Positions 6,516 through 14,382 of a stretch of DNA of 32,530 nucleotides are shown here, in pieces. The stretch is from an uncultured Opitutaceae bacterium. Lineage in GTDB: Bacteria; Verrucomicrobiota; Verrucomicrobiia; Opitutales; Opitutaceae. The notes below the pieces were generated by a model. It was not told the origin of the DNA. It saw only the letters and a program-made list of their open reading frames with translations, and ran no database searches. Both the position numbers and the translations under genes were made by a program. The stretch covers positions 1 to 32,530 of the forward strand of contig CAJBES010000228.1 in the NCBI GenBank assembly GCA_903952145.1. The letters run 5' to 3'. How positions within the stretch are numbered: the stretch's first letter is position 1; each line of letters starts with the position of its first letter.

Positions 6516-9080
6516 TCACGGTCGCACGACCAACTGCACCCGGGCATCCGGCCGGAGGTAGTGCCGTGCAAAATCCGCCAGATCGCCGATGGTGACCGCG
6601 TCAATGCGGCTCTCGTAGAGTTTCCAGTCGTTGACCGGCAGGCCATAGATGGCATTCAGCCCGGCCTGCGAGGCCCGGGCTGCATTGGTCTGCAGGCCCA
6701 TGCGCCGGCCCGCCTTGAGCCGCGTCTGGCAGCGTTGCAGTTCCGCCGGCTCCACGCCGCCATCCGCCACCCGGGCAATCTCGGCCCCGATCTCGGCCAG
6801 CACCGCGTCCTCGCTGCCGGGCGCCGTGCCGGCCATGAAGTAGAACATGCCTGCATCCAGCCCGATGACCCGCGAGGACCGCACAAAATACGCCAGCCCC
6901 TTCTCCTCGCGCACGCGTTCGAAAAGCCGCGACGACATCCCGCTGAAAAGCTCATCGGCCATCTCACTCGTGTAAAAATGCGCCGCGTGCAACGCCGGCC
7001 CGGCATAAGCTTGGTATACAACCGCCTGCTGCCGGGGCTGTTTTTCGACAAAATCGCCCCGTTCGGCCGCGCCGGCAAAGGTGCCGGGCGGCGGGCGGAC
7101 CTCTCCCCTTGGGATGAGGGCCAGGAACGCCTTCAGCTTCGGCACCAGCCACTTCGCGTTAAATTCACCGGCCACACTCAGGACCACGTTTGAGGCCACC
7201 AGTAACTGCCGATGCAGCGCTGTCATATCGACCGGCCGGAGCGCCGCCAACCCCACTTCATCGCCCAGTGGCTCGATCGCCAGCGGATGGGATCCGAAAA
7301 ATTTCTCTCGAAGCAGCTTGCGGCCAAGGGTGACCACATCGTCGTTGTCCTGCCGCAGGGCGGCAAGTTGGGCGTCCCGCTCCTGGTTGAAAGTCGTCTT
7401 GCGAAAGGCGGGGTGCAATACCGCCTCCGTCAGCACCGCGCAGGCACGGTCCGCGTCCGTCGGCAGCACTTCCACGGCAAGCCCAAAACTGTTGTTGCCG
7501 GAGAAGGCATGGAAGGTGCCGCCCACTTCTTCGATCAAGCGTGCCACGCCGGCGGCGGAACGGGCTTGGGTGTCTTTGGTCAGTAGGGTCGCACACAGGG
7601 CGGTGGCGCCACGTTTACCGGACTCCTCGTAAAGTGGTCCACCCAAGCAACTCAGCCGCAGATGCAGATTGGGCAGGTGGGCATGCGGTTGGAGCAGCAG
7701 GCGGGCCCCGTTCGGCAGTGTCACCTCCTGAAAATCACCCGGCTCGGACACCATCGCGCGCGAATTGCCCGCCGCCGTCACCCCTTTCTGCACGGGGTTG
7801 AGTGACACGCTGGTAAGGTTGGCTGGCGTCAGGTAGGTGCGCAGGACGCGTTGCAAATCTGCAGGTTTGAGACTGACCAAGTGCTCAAAATAGGTGCGGC
7901 TGAAATCGAGGTCGCCGATCACTACCTCAGCGACGCCCAAGCGTGAGGCTTGGCCCGCCATTGTTTTGCGGGTGCCAATCTCCCCCACCACCAGCTGTCG
8001 CACGGCTTTGCGCACCAAGGCCGGAGTAAGACCGCGGCGCGCCCAACGCCGCAAAGCCGCAAGCACGGCGACGGTGGCGGCCTCGCGCTTTACCGACTCG
8101 CAGGTGAATGAGATATAGAAAAGCCCGACTGTGCCAGGATTCCAACTGCTGGCATCAATGGAATGCACGAGACCGGCCTCCTCACGGATTTCGCGCCACA
8201 ACAGGGAACTGTCGCCGGCACCCAACACCGCAGCCAGCACCTCCAGCACCACTGCATCCGGATGGGTGAGTCCCGGGATTTGCCACGCCAAACCGGCCCG
8301 GGAAACCTCCACATCCTCAAAGCTATGCTGTGATCGCGGCGCCAGTTGGCGGGGTTCCTCCGGCACCAGCACCGGAGCCAGTGGTGCCCGTCGTGCTGCG
8401 CCAAAATGCCGCACAATGTCAGCTTCCACCGCGTCCACATCAATATGGCCCACCACCACCACCACCATATTGTCCGGAAGATACCGGGCGCGATAGTAGT
8501 TAAGCAGGTCGTCGCGCGTGACCGCGGCAAATACGTCGCGATGCCCGATTACGGGGTGGCGGTAGGGGTGTTCGTGAAAGGCCGTGGCGAAAAGTGTCTC
8601 AGCCAGTCGGTGGTCGGGATCGTCCTGACCCATGGCGATCTCGCGCAAAATCACTTCTTTTTCCCGCGCGACCTCGTCAGGTGGAAGACTGGAGTGCAAA
8701 ACCATGTCCGCCAATAACTCGACGGCCATCGCCACCGATTCGGAGGGAAGGTCGATATGGTAGACTGTGCGATCGAAACTGGTGTAGGCGTTGATACCCC
8801 CGCCATGCGCATGCACCAATGCGGAGATCTCGCGGCCCGTGCGATGGGTCGTGCCCTTGAACAGCAGGTGCTCCAGGTAATGCGAAAGCCCCGCCCCCAG
8901 ATATGCGCTTTCATGCATGCTGCCAGACTTAACCCAGACCTGCACCGAGGCCACCGCAGCGCTGCAGTCCGGTTTCAACAATACCGTGAGCCCGTTGGGC
9001 AGCACCGTGCGGCGGACTGGGTCACGCCAGAATGCTTCCAGCAGATTCAGGTCTGCACGCATCGACTGGGGCTTGGGCAT
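6516..9080 (-). CDS. M16-family zinc metallopeptidase, double-length (fused active and inactive halves)
   Basis: The 854-residue product is two M16B-like units in one chain. The first half has the inverted zinc motif HYLEH (H67, E70, H71) and the third ligand E147 in EKEVILREIAMGQ, 76 residues downstream, as in processing peptidases. The second half starts near residue 445 (EVTLPNGARLLL). It keeps the fold pattern, including GGTFHAFSGNNSFG, but has no HxxEH; it ends with the EEKGLAYFV substrate-side segment. This matches active/inactive M16 pairs that are often encoded as two neighbouring genes. The family cleaves peptides inside a closed chamber. No signal peptide is visible in this start, so the location is uncertain. 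The Minf_1886 gene ends 21 bases upstream, so the two are probably cotranscribed. Confidence 0.9.
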   Translation of the reverse strand: MPKPQSMRADLNLLEAFWRDPVRRTVLPNGLTVLLKPDCSAAVASVQVWVKSGSMHESAYLGAGLSHYLEHLLFKGTTHRTGREISALVHAHGGGINAYTSFDRTVYHIDLPSESVAMAVELLADMVLHSSLPPDEVAREKEVILREIAMGQDDPDHRLAETLFATAFHEHPYRHPVIGHRDVFAAVTRDDLLNYYRARYLPDNMVVVVVGHIDVDAVEADIVRHFGAARRAPLAPVLVPEEPRQLAPRSQHSFEDVEVSRAGLAWQIPGLTHPDAVVLEVLAAVLGAGDSSLLWREIREEAGLVHSIDASSWNPGTVGLFYISFTCESVKREAATVAVLAALRRWARRGLTPALVRKAVRQLVVGEIGTRKTMAGQASRLGVAEVVIGDLDFSRTYFEHLVSLKPADLQRVLRTYLTPANLTSVSLNPVQKGVTAAGNSRAMVSEPGDFQEVTLPNGARLLLQPHAHLPNLHLRLSCLGGPLYEESGKRGATALCATLLTKDTQARSAAGVARLIEEVGGTFHAFSGNNSFGLAVEVLPTDADRACAVLTEAVLHPAFRKTTFNQERDAQLAALRQDNDDVVTLGRKLLREKFFGSHPLAIEPLGDEVGLAALRPVDMTALHRQLLVASNVVLSVAGEFNAKWLVPKLKAFLALIPRGEVRPPPGTFAGAAERGDFVEKQPRQQAVVYQAYAGPALHAAHFYTSEMADELFSGMSSRLFERVREEKGLAYFVRSSRVIGLDAGMFYFMAGTAPGSEDAVLAEIGAEIARVADGGVEPAELQRCQTRLKAGRRMGLQTNAARASQAGLNAIYGLPVNDWKLYESRIDAVTIGDLADFARHYLRPDARVQLVVRP

Positions 9081-9101
9081 GCGATCAGGGTTCGTCCGGA
9101 C

Positions 9102-9539
9102 TTAAGCTTGGCCTACTGTCTCCGCCGAGGACCCACGCCGACTGCGGCGGGCCGGCTGGAACGGTTTCACGAATGCCTCGTCAAATGAGTAGATATCAGC
9201 GAAATCTGCCCGCTGGTCATCGGTCGTTTTACTGAAGACATTGTATTCGATGAGGTTGAAAACGATGTCACCAAAATCGCTGCAGCGCTTGATCCCCCAG
9301 TCGTTCAGCACGGTTTTCGCCAGCGGCCCAAATTGATCCAGTGCGTAAATACGCAGACCGTCCAGCAACTCCCGGCCTGAGACATGAAATGACTTTCCCC
9401 CACGACCAGGGTCTTTTTTCCGCAACTCCTTCACCGTATGATCCAACCCCAAACGAATGAAGCCGTAGGCCCGTTTATCAAAACGGGGGTCCTCTTTACA
9501 TATTAGGCTGACGATTTCGGAAAAATCGGGATCTTGCAT
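9102..9539 (-). CDS. Minf_1886 family protein (Verrucomicrobia/Planctomycetes-restricted, unknown function)
   Basis: This is a 145-residue soluble protein without signal peptide or membrane segment. The pattern of an N-terminal PDFSEIVSLICKEDPRF, YGFIRLGLDHTV, a central HVSGRELLDGLRIYALDQFG and a later WGIKRCSDFGDIVFNLIEYN matches the small protein family known to me as Minf_1886 or 'Verruc_Plancto-restricted'. No biochemical function is known to me. Its C-terminal tail (about 20 residues, basic, RRSRRGSS) looks disordered. It precedes the M16 peptidase by 21 bases on the same strand and probably shares its promoter, located in the 152-base divergent gap shared with the Fur-like gene. The family call is from memory and should be confirmed by profile search. 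Confidence 0.75.
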   Translation of the reverse strand: MQDPDFSEIVSLICKEDPRFDKRAYGFIRLGLDHTVKELRKKDPGRGGKSFHVSGRELLDGLRIYALDQFGPLAKTVLNDWGIKRCSDFGDIVFNLIEYNVFSKTTDDQRADFADIYSFDEAFVKPFQPARRSRRGSSAETVGQA

Positions 9540-9691
9540 GACAATTGGAGGCCTTTGTTATCACAGGGTGCGGCGCTCCGCAACTTCGCATATCTGTTCC
9601 CAACTGCGTCTGTCAGGCAACACGCCTACTGCCTGCTGCCGCCGACAATTCGCTCGTAATCGGACCGGCAGTCGCCACACATATGTAACAA

Positions 9692-10216
9692 ATGATAGCA
9701 TCCACCCAAACTAACCATCCGCTGGCTGCGATCAATAACGGCCGTCTGGCATCCGCCCCACTTGCAGCGACCTGCGCCCGCCTGAAGGCGGCAGGCATGC
9801 GGATTACCCAGCCGCGTATCGCCATCCTGACATTCCTTATTAACCGGGGTGAACCCACCAGCATCGAGCAGATCCACGGCCACCTGGCGGTCGGATCCTG
9901 CGACTTGGTTACGGTGTATCGCTGCTTGGCTGCGTTTGAGGGGATCGGCATCGTCCGCCGCTCATTCTATCACAACGGCACCAGTCTCTACGAAATCAAC
10001 TTGGGCGACACCAACCGCTATCACGTGGTGTGCAAGACCACCGACCGGGTGGTTCCGATTGATCCGGAACTCACGGCCGAACTGCGGCAGACCATCGGCA
10101 AGATCGAGGAAAATCTTCATGCGCAGGGTTACACCGGTGTGACCCATGTCGCGGAGTTTTTTGGGATTGCGCCCGCGCCGAATCGCGGTGCCAACGTCAC
10201 TGTGCCCACCCCCTGA
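9692..10216 (+). CDS. Fur-family transcriptional regulator with degenerate metal sites
   Basis: The 174-residue product has the Fur winged-helix DNA-binding domain: LKAAGMRITQPRIAILTFLI at about 31-50, then SIEQIHGHL, and the recognition helix DLVTVYRCLAAFEGIGIVRR at 71-90. A shorter dimerisation domain follows. The usual metal ligands are mostly gone. The HHHH-like stretch is reduced to one His (RYHVVC, H111). The CxxC structural zinc site is C114-K-T-T. The C-terminal Cys pair after AEFFGIAP is absent. It may therefore respond to something other than iron or zinc, or act as a non-metal repressor. It is transcribed towards the superoxide dismutase gene, which lies on the other strand, and ends in its own strong terminator. 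Confidence 0.82.
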   Translation: MIASTQTNHPLAAINNGRLASAPLAATCARLKAAGMRITQPRIAILTFLINRGEPTSIEQIHGHLAVGSCDLVTVYRCLAAFEGIGIVRRSFYHNGTSLYEINLGDTNRYHVVCKTTDRVVPIDPELTAELRQTIGKIEENLHAQGYTGVTHVAEFFGIAPAPNRGANVTVPTP

Positions 10217-10236
10217 GTCCACCTCCTGACTGCCAG

Positions 10237-10266
10237 GCGCGGACCAGATGGTCCGCGCTTTTTTTT
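10237..10266 (+). terminator. Strong Rho-independent terminator of the Fur-like gene
   Basis: GCGCGGACC at 10237-10245 pairs perfectly with GGTCCGCGC at 10250-10258 (nine base pairs; a closing A-T can extend it) around a tetraloop. Eight T residues follow at 10259-10266. It starts 20 bases after the stop codon. It also lies just past the end of the sod gene, but on that strand it has no T-run. Confidence 0.93.
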
Positions 10267-10276
10267 GGCCGGTGCC

Positions 10277-11023
10277 TCAGGTCCCGGTCGCAGCGTCAAG
10301 GTTCGCCTGCACCTGCGGCCAGTTCACAAGGTTCCAAAAAGCCGCGGCATAATCAGCCCGTCGGTTCTGGTAGTGCAGGTAGTAAGCGTGCTCCCAGACA
10401 TCGAGACCCAGCAGCGGGGTCGCCGCCTCAAGCAAAGGAGAATCCTGATTCGCCGTGGAGTGCACGATCAGGGTTCCCTCCTTCAGGCTGAGCCAGGCCC
10501 AGCCGCTTCCAAAACGCTTGATCGCGGCGTCGGCGAACTGCGCTTTGAAAACATCCATGGATCCGAAGTCCCGGTTGATGGCCGCCGCGAGCCGGCCGGC
10601 CGGCACTCCCCCTCCCTGGGGCCCGATGACGCGCCAGAACAGGGCATGATTGTGGTGCCCGCCGACATTGTTGCGCACGGTCGTGCGTATTGCTGCCGGA
10701 ACGGAGTCAAGCTGCCGCAGCAACGTCTCTGCGTTCAAGCCATGCAAATCGGGGTAGCTGGAAAGCGCCTTATTGGCGTTGGTGATATAGGCTTGGTGAT
10801 GCTTGGTGTGATGAATCTCCATCGTGCGCGCATCAATATGCGGCTCGAGTGCATCATAGGCATAGCCGAGTCCCGGCAGGGTGAAGGGCTGCGGATCAGC
10901 GGCGGCGGTTCCCGCCGCCGGGGTCTGCGCACGAACCCATGTCACGCCAAGACCCAACAGGGCGGCGCCAGCTCCGATAGTCCTGAGCGCATCACGACGC
11001 GAGATGGGGTCACGGGCTTGCAT
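10277..11023 (-). CDS. sodA: Superoxide dismutase (Mn/Fe type) with Tat signal peptide
   Basis: The enzyme converts superoxide to H2O2 and O2. Ligands match the Fe/Mn family: H71 (MEIHHTKHH), H126 ([10 protein letters not shown]), and D208 plus H212 ([10 protein letters not shown]). The GG before the second His and the Gln in ANQDSP (Q193) are manganese-type features, so Mn or cambialistic use is likelier than strict Fe use. The N-terminus has [10 protein letters not shown] followed by a hydrophobic stretch and a VRAQ cleavage region, a twin-arginine signal, which implies folded export to the periplasm. The ATG at 11023 is chosen because it places the RR motif correctly; a TTG at 11077 would add 18 residues ahead of it. 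It lies 139 bases downstream of gatB on the same strand and converges on the Fur-like gene. Length without signal (about 215) is normal. Confidence 0.93.
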   Translation of the reverse strand: MQARDPISRRDALRTIGAGAALLGLGVTWVRAQTPAAGTAAADPQPFTLPGLGYAYDALEPHIDARTMEIHHTKHHQAYITNANKALSSYPDLHGLNAETLLRQLDSVPAAIRTTVRNNVGGHHNHALFWRVIGPQGGGVPAGRLAAAINRDFGSMDVFKAQFADAAIKRFGSGWAWLSLKEGTLIVHSTANQDSPLLEAATPLLGLDVWEHAYYLHYQNRRADYAAAFWNLVNWPQVQANLDAATGT

Positions 11024-11162
11024 GATAGAGTGATACAGGCGGTAAACCGAATTCGCAAGCTGCGCGGCCAAAAGCAAGCCGGGAAAATTCTACCGGGTTT
11101 CGGGTGTCTGCCCGCACCAGCCGCCGGAACTGCCGCCAATCATTGAACCACCGGCCCTATGG

Positions 11163-12620
11163 TTACAGCGCGGCGAGCAGTCGGCGCAATACCTCGTCCA
11201 CCAGCTTCGGATTGGCGCGACCTTTGGCCGCCTTCATCACCGGACCCTTGAATGCATTGATGGCACTGTCTTTGCCCGTTTTGAATTCAGCCAACGCCTT
11301 GGCATTGGCCGCAATGGCGGCGTGGCACCAGATTTCAATTTCACCGACATCCGTTGCCGCAGCGTTCAGTCCCTGGCGTGCAATAATGGCGGTGGGAGAT
11401 TCACCTGAGGCAAACATCGCGATGAACACCTCCTTGGCCGTGTTCGTCAGCAGGCTGCCGGCATCGATCAATTGCACCAGCTCGGCCAAATGTGCCGGAC
11501 GGACCTTCGCGGCCCCAAGGCTGGTTTTCGCGGTGCCAATCTCCCGCAGGAGATCGTTCACAATCCAATTCCCGGCGGCCTGGGCCCTGCCCGGGCCTGC
11601 GAGTTGCGCCACCTCCTCAAAGTAATCACTGAGTTCCCGATCCCAGATCAGCACCGAGGTGATGGTGTAAGGCACCTGATACTGCTCAAGGAAGCGGCGC
11701 TGTTTCTCGAACGGCAGCTCCGGGCAGGCGGCGCGGAGCCGGGCCTTCCACTCCGCGTCGACCTGCACCGGCATAAGGTCGGGATCGGGGAAATAACGGT
11801 AATCGTGCGCCATTTCCTTCGAGCGCAGCGACTGGGAGGCGCCGGTCTGTCCGTCGTAATCGCGCGTCTCCTGCACGATGGCCTCCCCGCGGGCCATGAC
11901 CCCAATCTGTCGCTTGATCTCATGCGCGATACCGTCGCGCACGAACGAAATGGAGTTGAGGTTCTTGAGTTCCACCTTGGTCCCCAGCCGGGCCGCCCCC
12001 ACCGGGCGGATTGAAATATTCGCATCGCAGCGCAACTGCCCTTTCTCCATGTCGCAGTCGGAGATTCCACCGTAGATCATGGTCGCCCGCAGCGACGTGA
12101 GGTAGGCGTAGGCCTCTTCCGCCGTGTGCATCGCCGGCTCGGACACTATCTCCATCAGCGGCGTGCCGGCGCGGTTGTAATCGACCAGGGACTCCGTGGC
12201 GAAGTGGTTCAGCTTGCCGACATCTTCCTCCAAGTGGATGCGTGTAAGCGGGACCCGCTTGTGCTCGCCCATCACGTTGCGCGCGGGGCCCGGCAGTTCG
12301 ATCTCCACGGTGCCGCCCAGGCAGATGGGTTGGTCGTATTGCGAAATCTGGTAGTTCTTCGGTGAATCAGGGTAGAAGTATTGTTTGCGGTCCCATTTGC
12401 ACACCGGCGCGATCTCACACCCAAGCATGAGACCCGCCTTGATGATGGCGTCCAGTGCGGCCTTGTTCATCACGGGCAGGACCCCGGGCAGTGCCAGCAC
12501 GACGGGATCCGTCAGGGTGTTGGGCTCATGCCCGTAGCCCGCCGCGACGCGCGTGAACATCTTTGTGCGGGTCTTGACCTGAACATGAACCTCCAGACCG
12601 ATGACAGCTTCGTAGTTCAT
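11163..12620 (-). CDS. gatB: Aspartyl/glutamyl-tRNA(Asn/Gln) amidotransferase subunit B
   Basis: This 485-residue subunit binds the mischarged tRNA and activates it with ATP, so that Glu-tRNA(Gln) or Asp-tRNA(Asn) becomes amidated. It opens with the family signature YEAVIGLEVHVQ and continues with KWDRKQYFYPDSPKNYQIS and the LEEDVGKL block. The SDCDMEKGQLRCDANIS segment and the KNLNSISFVRDGI segment follow. The last 100 or so residues form the YqeY-like helical tail that recognises the tRNA elbow. Its ATG shares a base with the TGA of gatA (12620), so the two are translationally coupled. The order gatC-gatA-gatB follows pheT without a break. Confidence 0.97.
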   Translation of the reverse strand: MNYEAVIGLEVHVQVKTRTKMFTRVAAGYGHEPNTLTDPVVLALPGVLPVMNKAALDAIIKAGLMLGCEIAPVCKWDRKQYFYPDSPKNYQISQYDQPICLGGTVEIELPGPARNVMGEHKRVPLTRIHLEEDVGKLNHFATESLVDYNRAGTPLMEIVSEPAMHTAEEAYAYLTSLRATMIYGGISDCDMEKGQLRCDANISIRPVGAARLGTKVELKNLNSISFVRDGIAHEIKRQIGVMARGEAIVQETRDYDGQTGASQSLRSKEMAHDYRYFPDPDLMPVQVDAEWKARLRAACPELPFEKQRRFLEQYQVPYTITSVLIWDRELSDYFEEVAQLAGPGRAQAAGNWIVNDLLREIGTAKTSLGAAKVRPAHLAELVQLIDAGSLLTNTAKEVFIAMFASGESPTAIIARQGLNAAATDVGEIEIWCHAAIAANAKALAEFKTGKDSAINAFKGPVMKAAKGRANPKLVDEVLRRLLAAL

Positions 12621-14083
12621 CAGAGTTTCGGATGGGCGGTGTGCCAGTCATGCGCCTGTTCGTAGCAGTGGGCAATGGGCAGGAGTTCGGCCTCTCGGAA
12701 GGGCTGGCCGATCAACTGCAGGCCAATGGGCAGCCCGCCCCCGGTAAACCCGCAGGGCACGCTTATGGCCGGCAGCCCCGCCAGGTTCGCCCCGATCGTG
12801 TAAATGTCGCAGAGGTACATCGCCAATGGATTGGTCTTCTCCCCGAGCGTGAACGCGGGCACCGGCGAGGTCGGGGTCAGGAGCGCATCCACGTCCTGGT
12901 AAGCATTGAGAAAATCGCGGCGGATGAGCGTGCGGACTTTCTGCGCGCGCAGGTAGTAGGCGTCGTAGTAGCCGCTGGAGAGCACGTAAGTGCCGAGGAT
13001 GATGCGGCGTTTCACTTCGGCCCCAAAGCCCTCCGCCCGGGACTTGCAGTAAAGCTCGCCCACGTCGACCGCTTCAGCGGTGCGATGACCGTAGCGAATG
13101 CCGTCGTAACGCGCCAGGTTGGAAGAGGCCTCGGCCGTTGCGATGATGTAGTAGGTGTCGAGGCAGTATTGGGTATGCGGCAGCGATACTTCCTTGATCA
13201 CACACTGACGCGACCGGTAGAAGGCGATGGCCTGCTCGACCGCAGCGCCAACCTCGGGATCAAGTCCCTCACCAAAATATTCCTGCGGGATGCCTATCCG
13301 CCAAGGCCCCCGTTTTTCTGCCAAAGCCGCCCGGTAATCGGGCACCTCAGTCTGGCATGAGGTTGAGTCGAACGGATCATGACCGGCAATAACCCCCAGC
13401 ATGATGCTGGCATCCTCCACGGTCCGGGTCAGGGGCCCGATCTGGTCAAGGGATGAGGCGAATGCGATCAGACCGTAACGGGAAACCAGACCGTAACTGG
13501 GCTTGAGCCCCACCACGCCGCACAAGGCGGCTGGTTGGCGGATGGAGCCGCCAGTATCGGAGCCGAGTGTGGCCACGGCTTCGCCCGCGGCGAGCGCGGC
13601 GGCACTGCCGCCCGAAGACCCGCCGGGAACGCGGCTGAGATCCCACGGATTGTGTGTCGGTCCGAAGGCGGAGTTTTCCGTCGAGGACCCCATCGCAAAT
13701 TCATCGAGGTTCAAGCGCCCCCACAAAACCGCACCGGCGCGTTTCAGCCGCTGAGTCACGGTCGCGTCGTAGGGGGAAATGAAATTCGCGAGCATCCTGC
13801 TTGAGGCCGTCAGCGGTTGGTTCGCAACCGAGATGACGTCCTTCAGGCCGACGGGAATGCCCTCAAGCAGACCGCGGACCTGTCCGGTGGACCTCCGGGC
13901 ATCCGACGCCGCGGCCTGCGCCAGAGCATCATCCTCGTCATAGGAATTGAATGCCTTGACGCGGGCATCAACCGCCTTGGTGCGCGCAACGACCGCCTTG
14001 GTCAGCTCGACGGAAGACAACTTGCCAGCGTCAAGCAACGCGGCCAGCTCGGCGATCGTGTGGAAGAACGGCTCGGATCGCAT
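12620..14083 (-). CDS. gatA: Aspartyl/glutamyl-tRNA(Asn/Gln) amidotransferase subunit A
   Basis: This is the glutaminase subunit, 487 residues, of the amidase signature family; it releases ammonia that is channelled to GatB. The catalytic Ser-cisSer-Lys triad is visible: K81 (PVGLKDVIS), S156 in [11 protein letters not shown], and nucleophile S180 in [12 protein letters not shown]. The spacing agrees with known GatA (Lys, +75, +99). The ATG at 14083 lies six bases after the gatC stop, and the stop overlaps the gatB start by one base. Residue order and length are typical, with no sign of truncation. Confidence 0.97.
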   Translation of the reverse strand: MRSEPFFHTIAELAALLDAGKLSSVELTKAVVARTKAVDARVKAFNSYDEDDALAQAAASDARRSTGQVRGLLEGIPVGLKDVISVANQPLTASSRMLANFISPYDATVTQRLKRAGAVLWGRLNLDEFAMGSSTENSAFGPTHNPWDLSRVPGGSSGGSAAALAAGEAVATLGSDTGGSIRQPAALCGVVGLKPSYGLVSRYGLIAFASSLDQIGPLTRTVEDASIMLGVIAGHDPFDSTSCQTEVPDYRAALAEKRGPWRIGIPQEYFGEGLDPEVGAAVEQAIAFYRSRQCVIKEVSLPHTQYCLDTYYIIATAEASSNLARYDGIRYGHRTAEAVDVGELYCKSRAEGFGAEVKRRIILGTYVLSSGYYDAYYLRAQKVRTLIRRDFLNAYQDVDALLTPTSPVPAFTLGEKTNPLAMYLCDIYTIGANLAGLPAISVPCGFTGGGLPIGLQLIGQPFREAELLPIAHCYEQAHDWHTAHPKL

Positions 14084-14089
14084 GCGCAG

Positions 14090-14380
14090 TCACTCCACGA
14101 CTCTGGGCACCACGACCATGTTCAAGCGCTGCTGCGGAGCGTTCTGCAGAGCCTGCTCGACCGGCAGACCCGGCCGCGGTTCGTCTCCCCCCCAGATGTT
14201 GAAAATTGGAAATGCATGCGCCGTCGGCTCGATCATGCTGACATCCGCTTTGCCCAGTTGCTCGCTGTGATGCAGCACTTCAGCCAGCTGTTGGGAAAAC
14301 TCCGCTTTTTCCCGAGGCGTCAGGGCCAGCCGGGCAAGCTGTGCGACATGATCAATGTTCAGGTCGGAGGATGCGGCCAT
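14090..14380 (-). CDS. gatC: Aspartyl/glutamyl-tRNA(Asn/Gln) amidotransferase subunit C
   Basis: This is the 96-residue linker subunit that wraps round GatA and GatB and stabilises the complex. The N-terminal helix region (NIDHVAQLARLALTPREK, then EFSQQLAEVLHHSEQL) is the usual GatC signature. The IEPTAHAFPIFNI segment corresponds to the conserved 'V.P..H......N..R.D' stretch; here it continues into a shortened GGDEPRPG loop. It lies two bases after pheT and six before gatA on the same strand. Confidence 0.93.
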   Translation of the reverse strand: MAASSDLNIDHVAQLARLALTPREKAEFSQQLAEVLHHSEQLGKADVSMIEPTAHAFPIFNIWGGDEPRPGLPVEQALQNAPQQRLNMVVVPRVVE

Positions 14381-14382
14381 GG

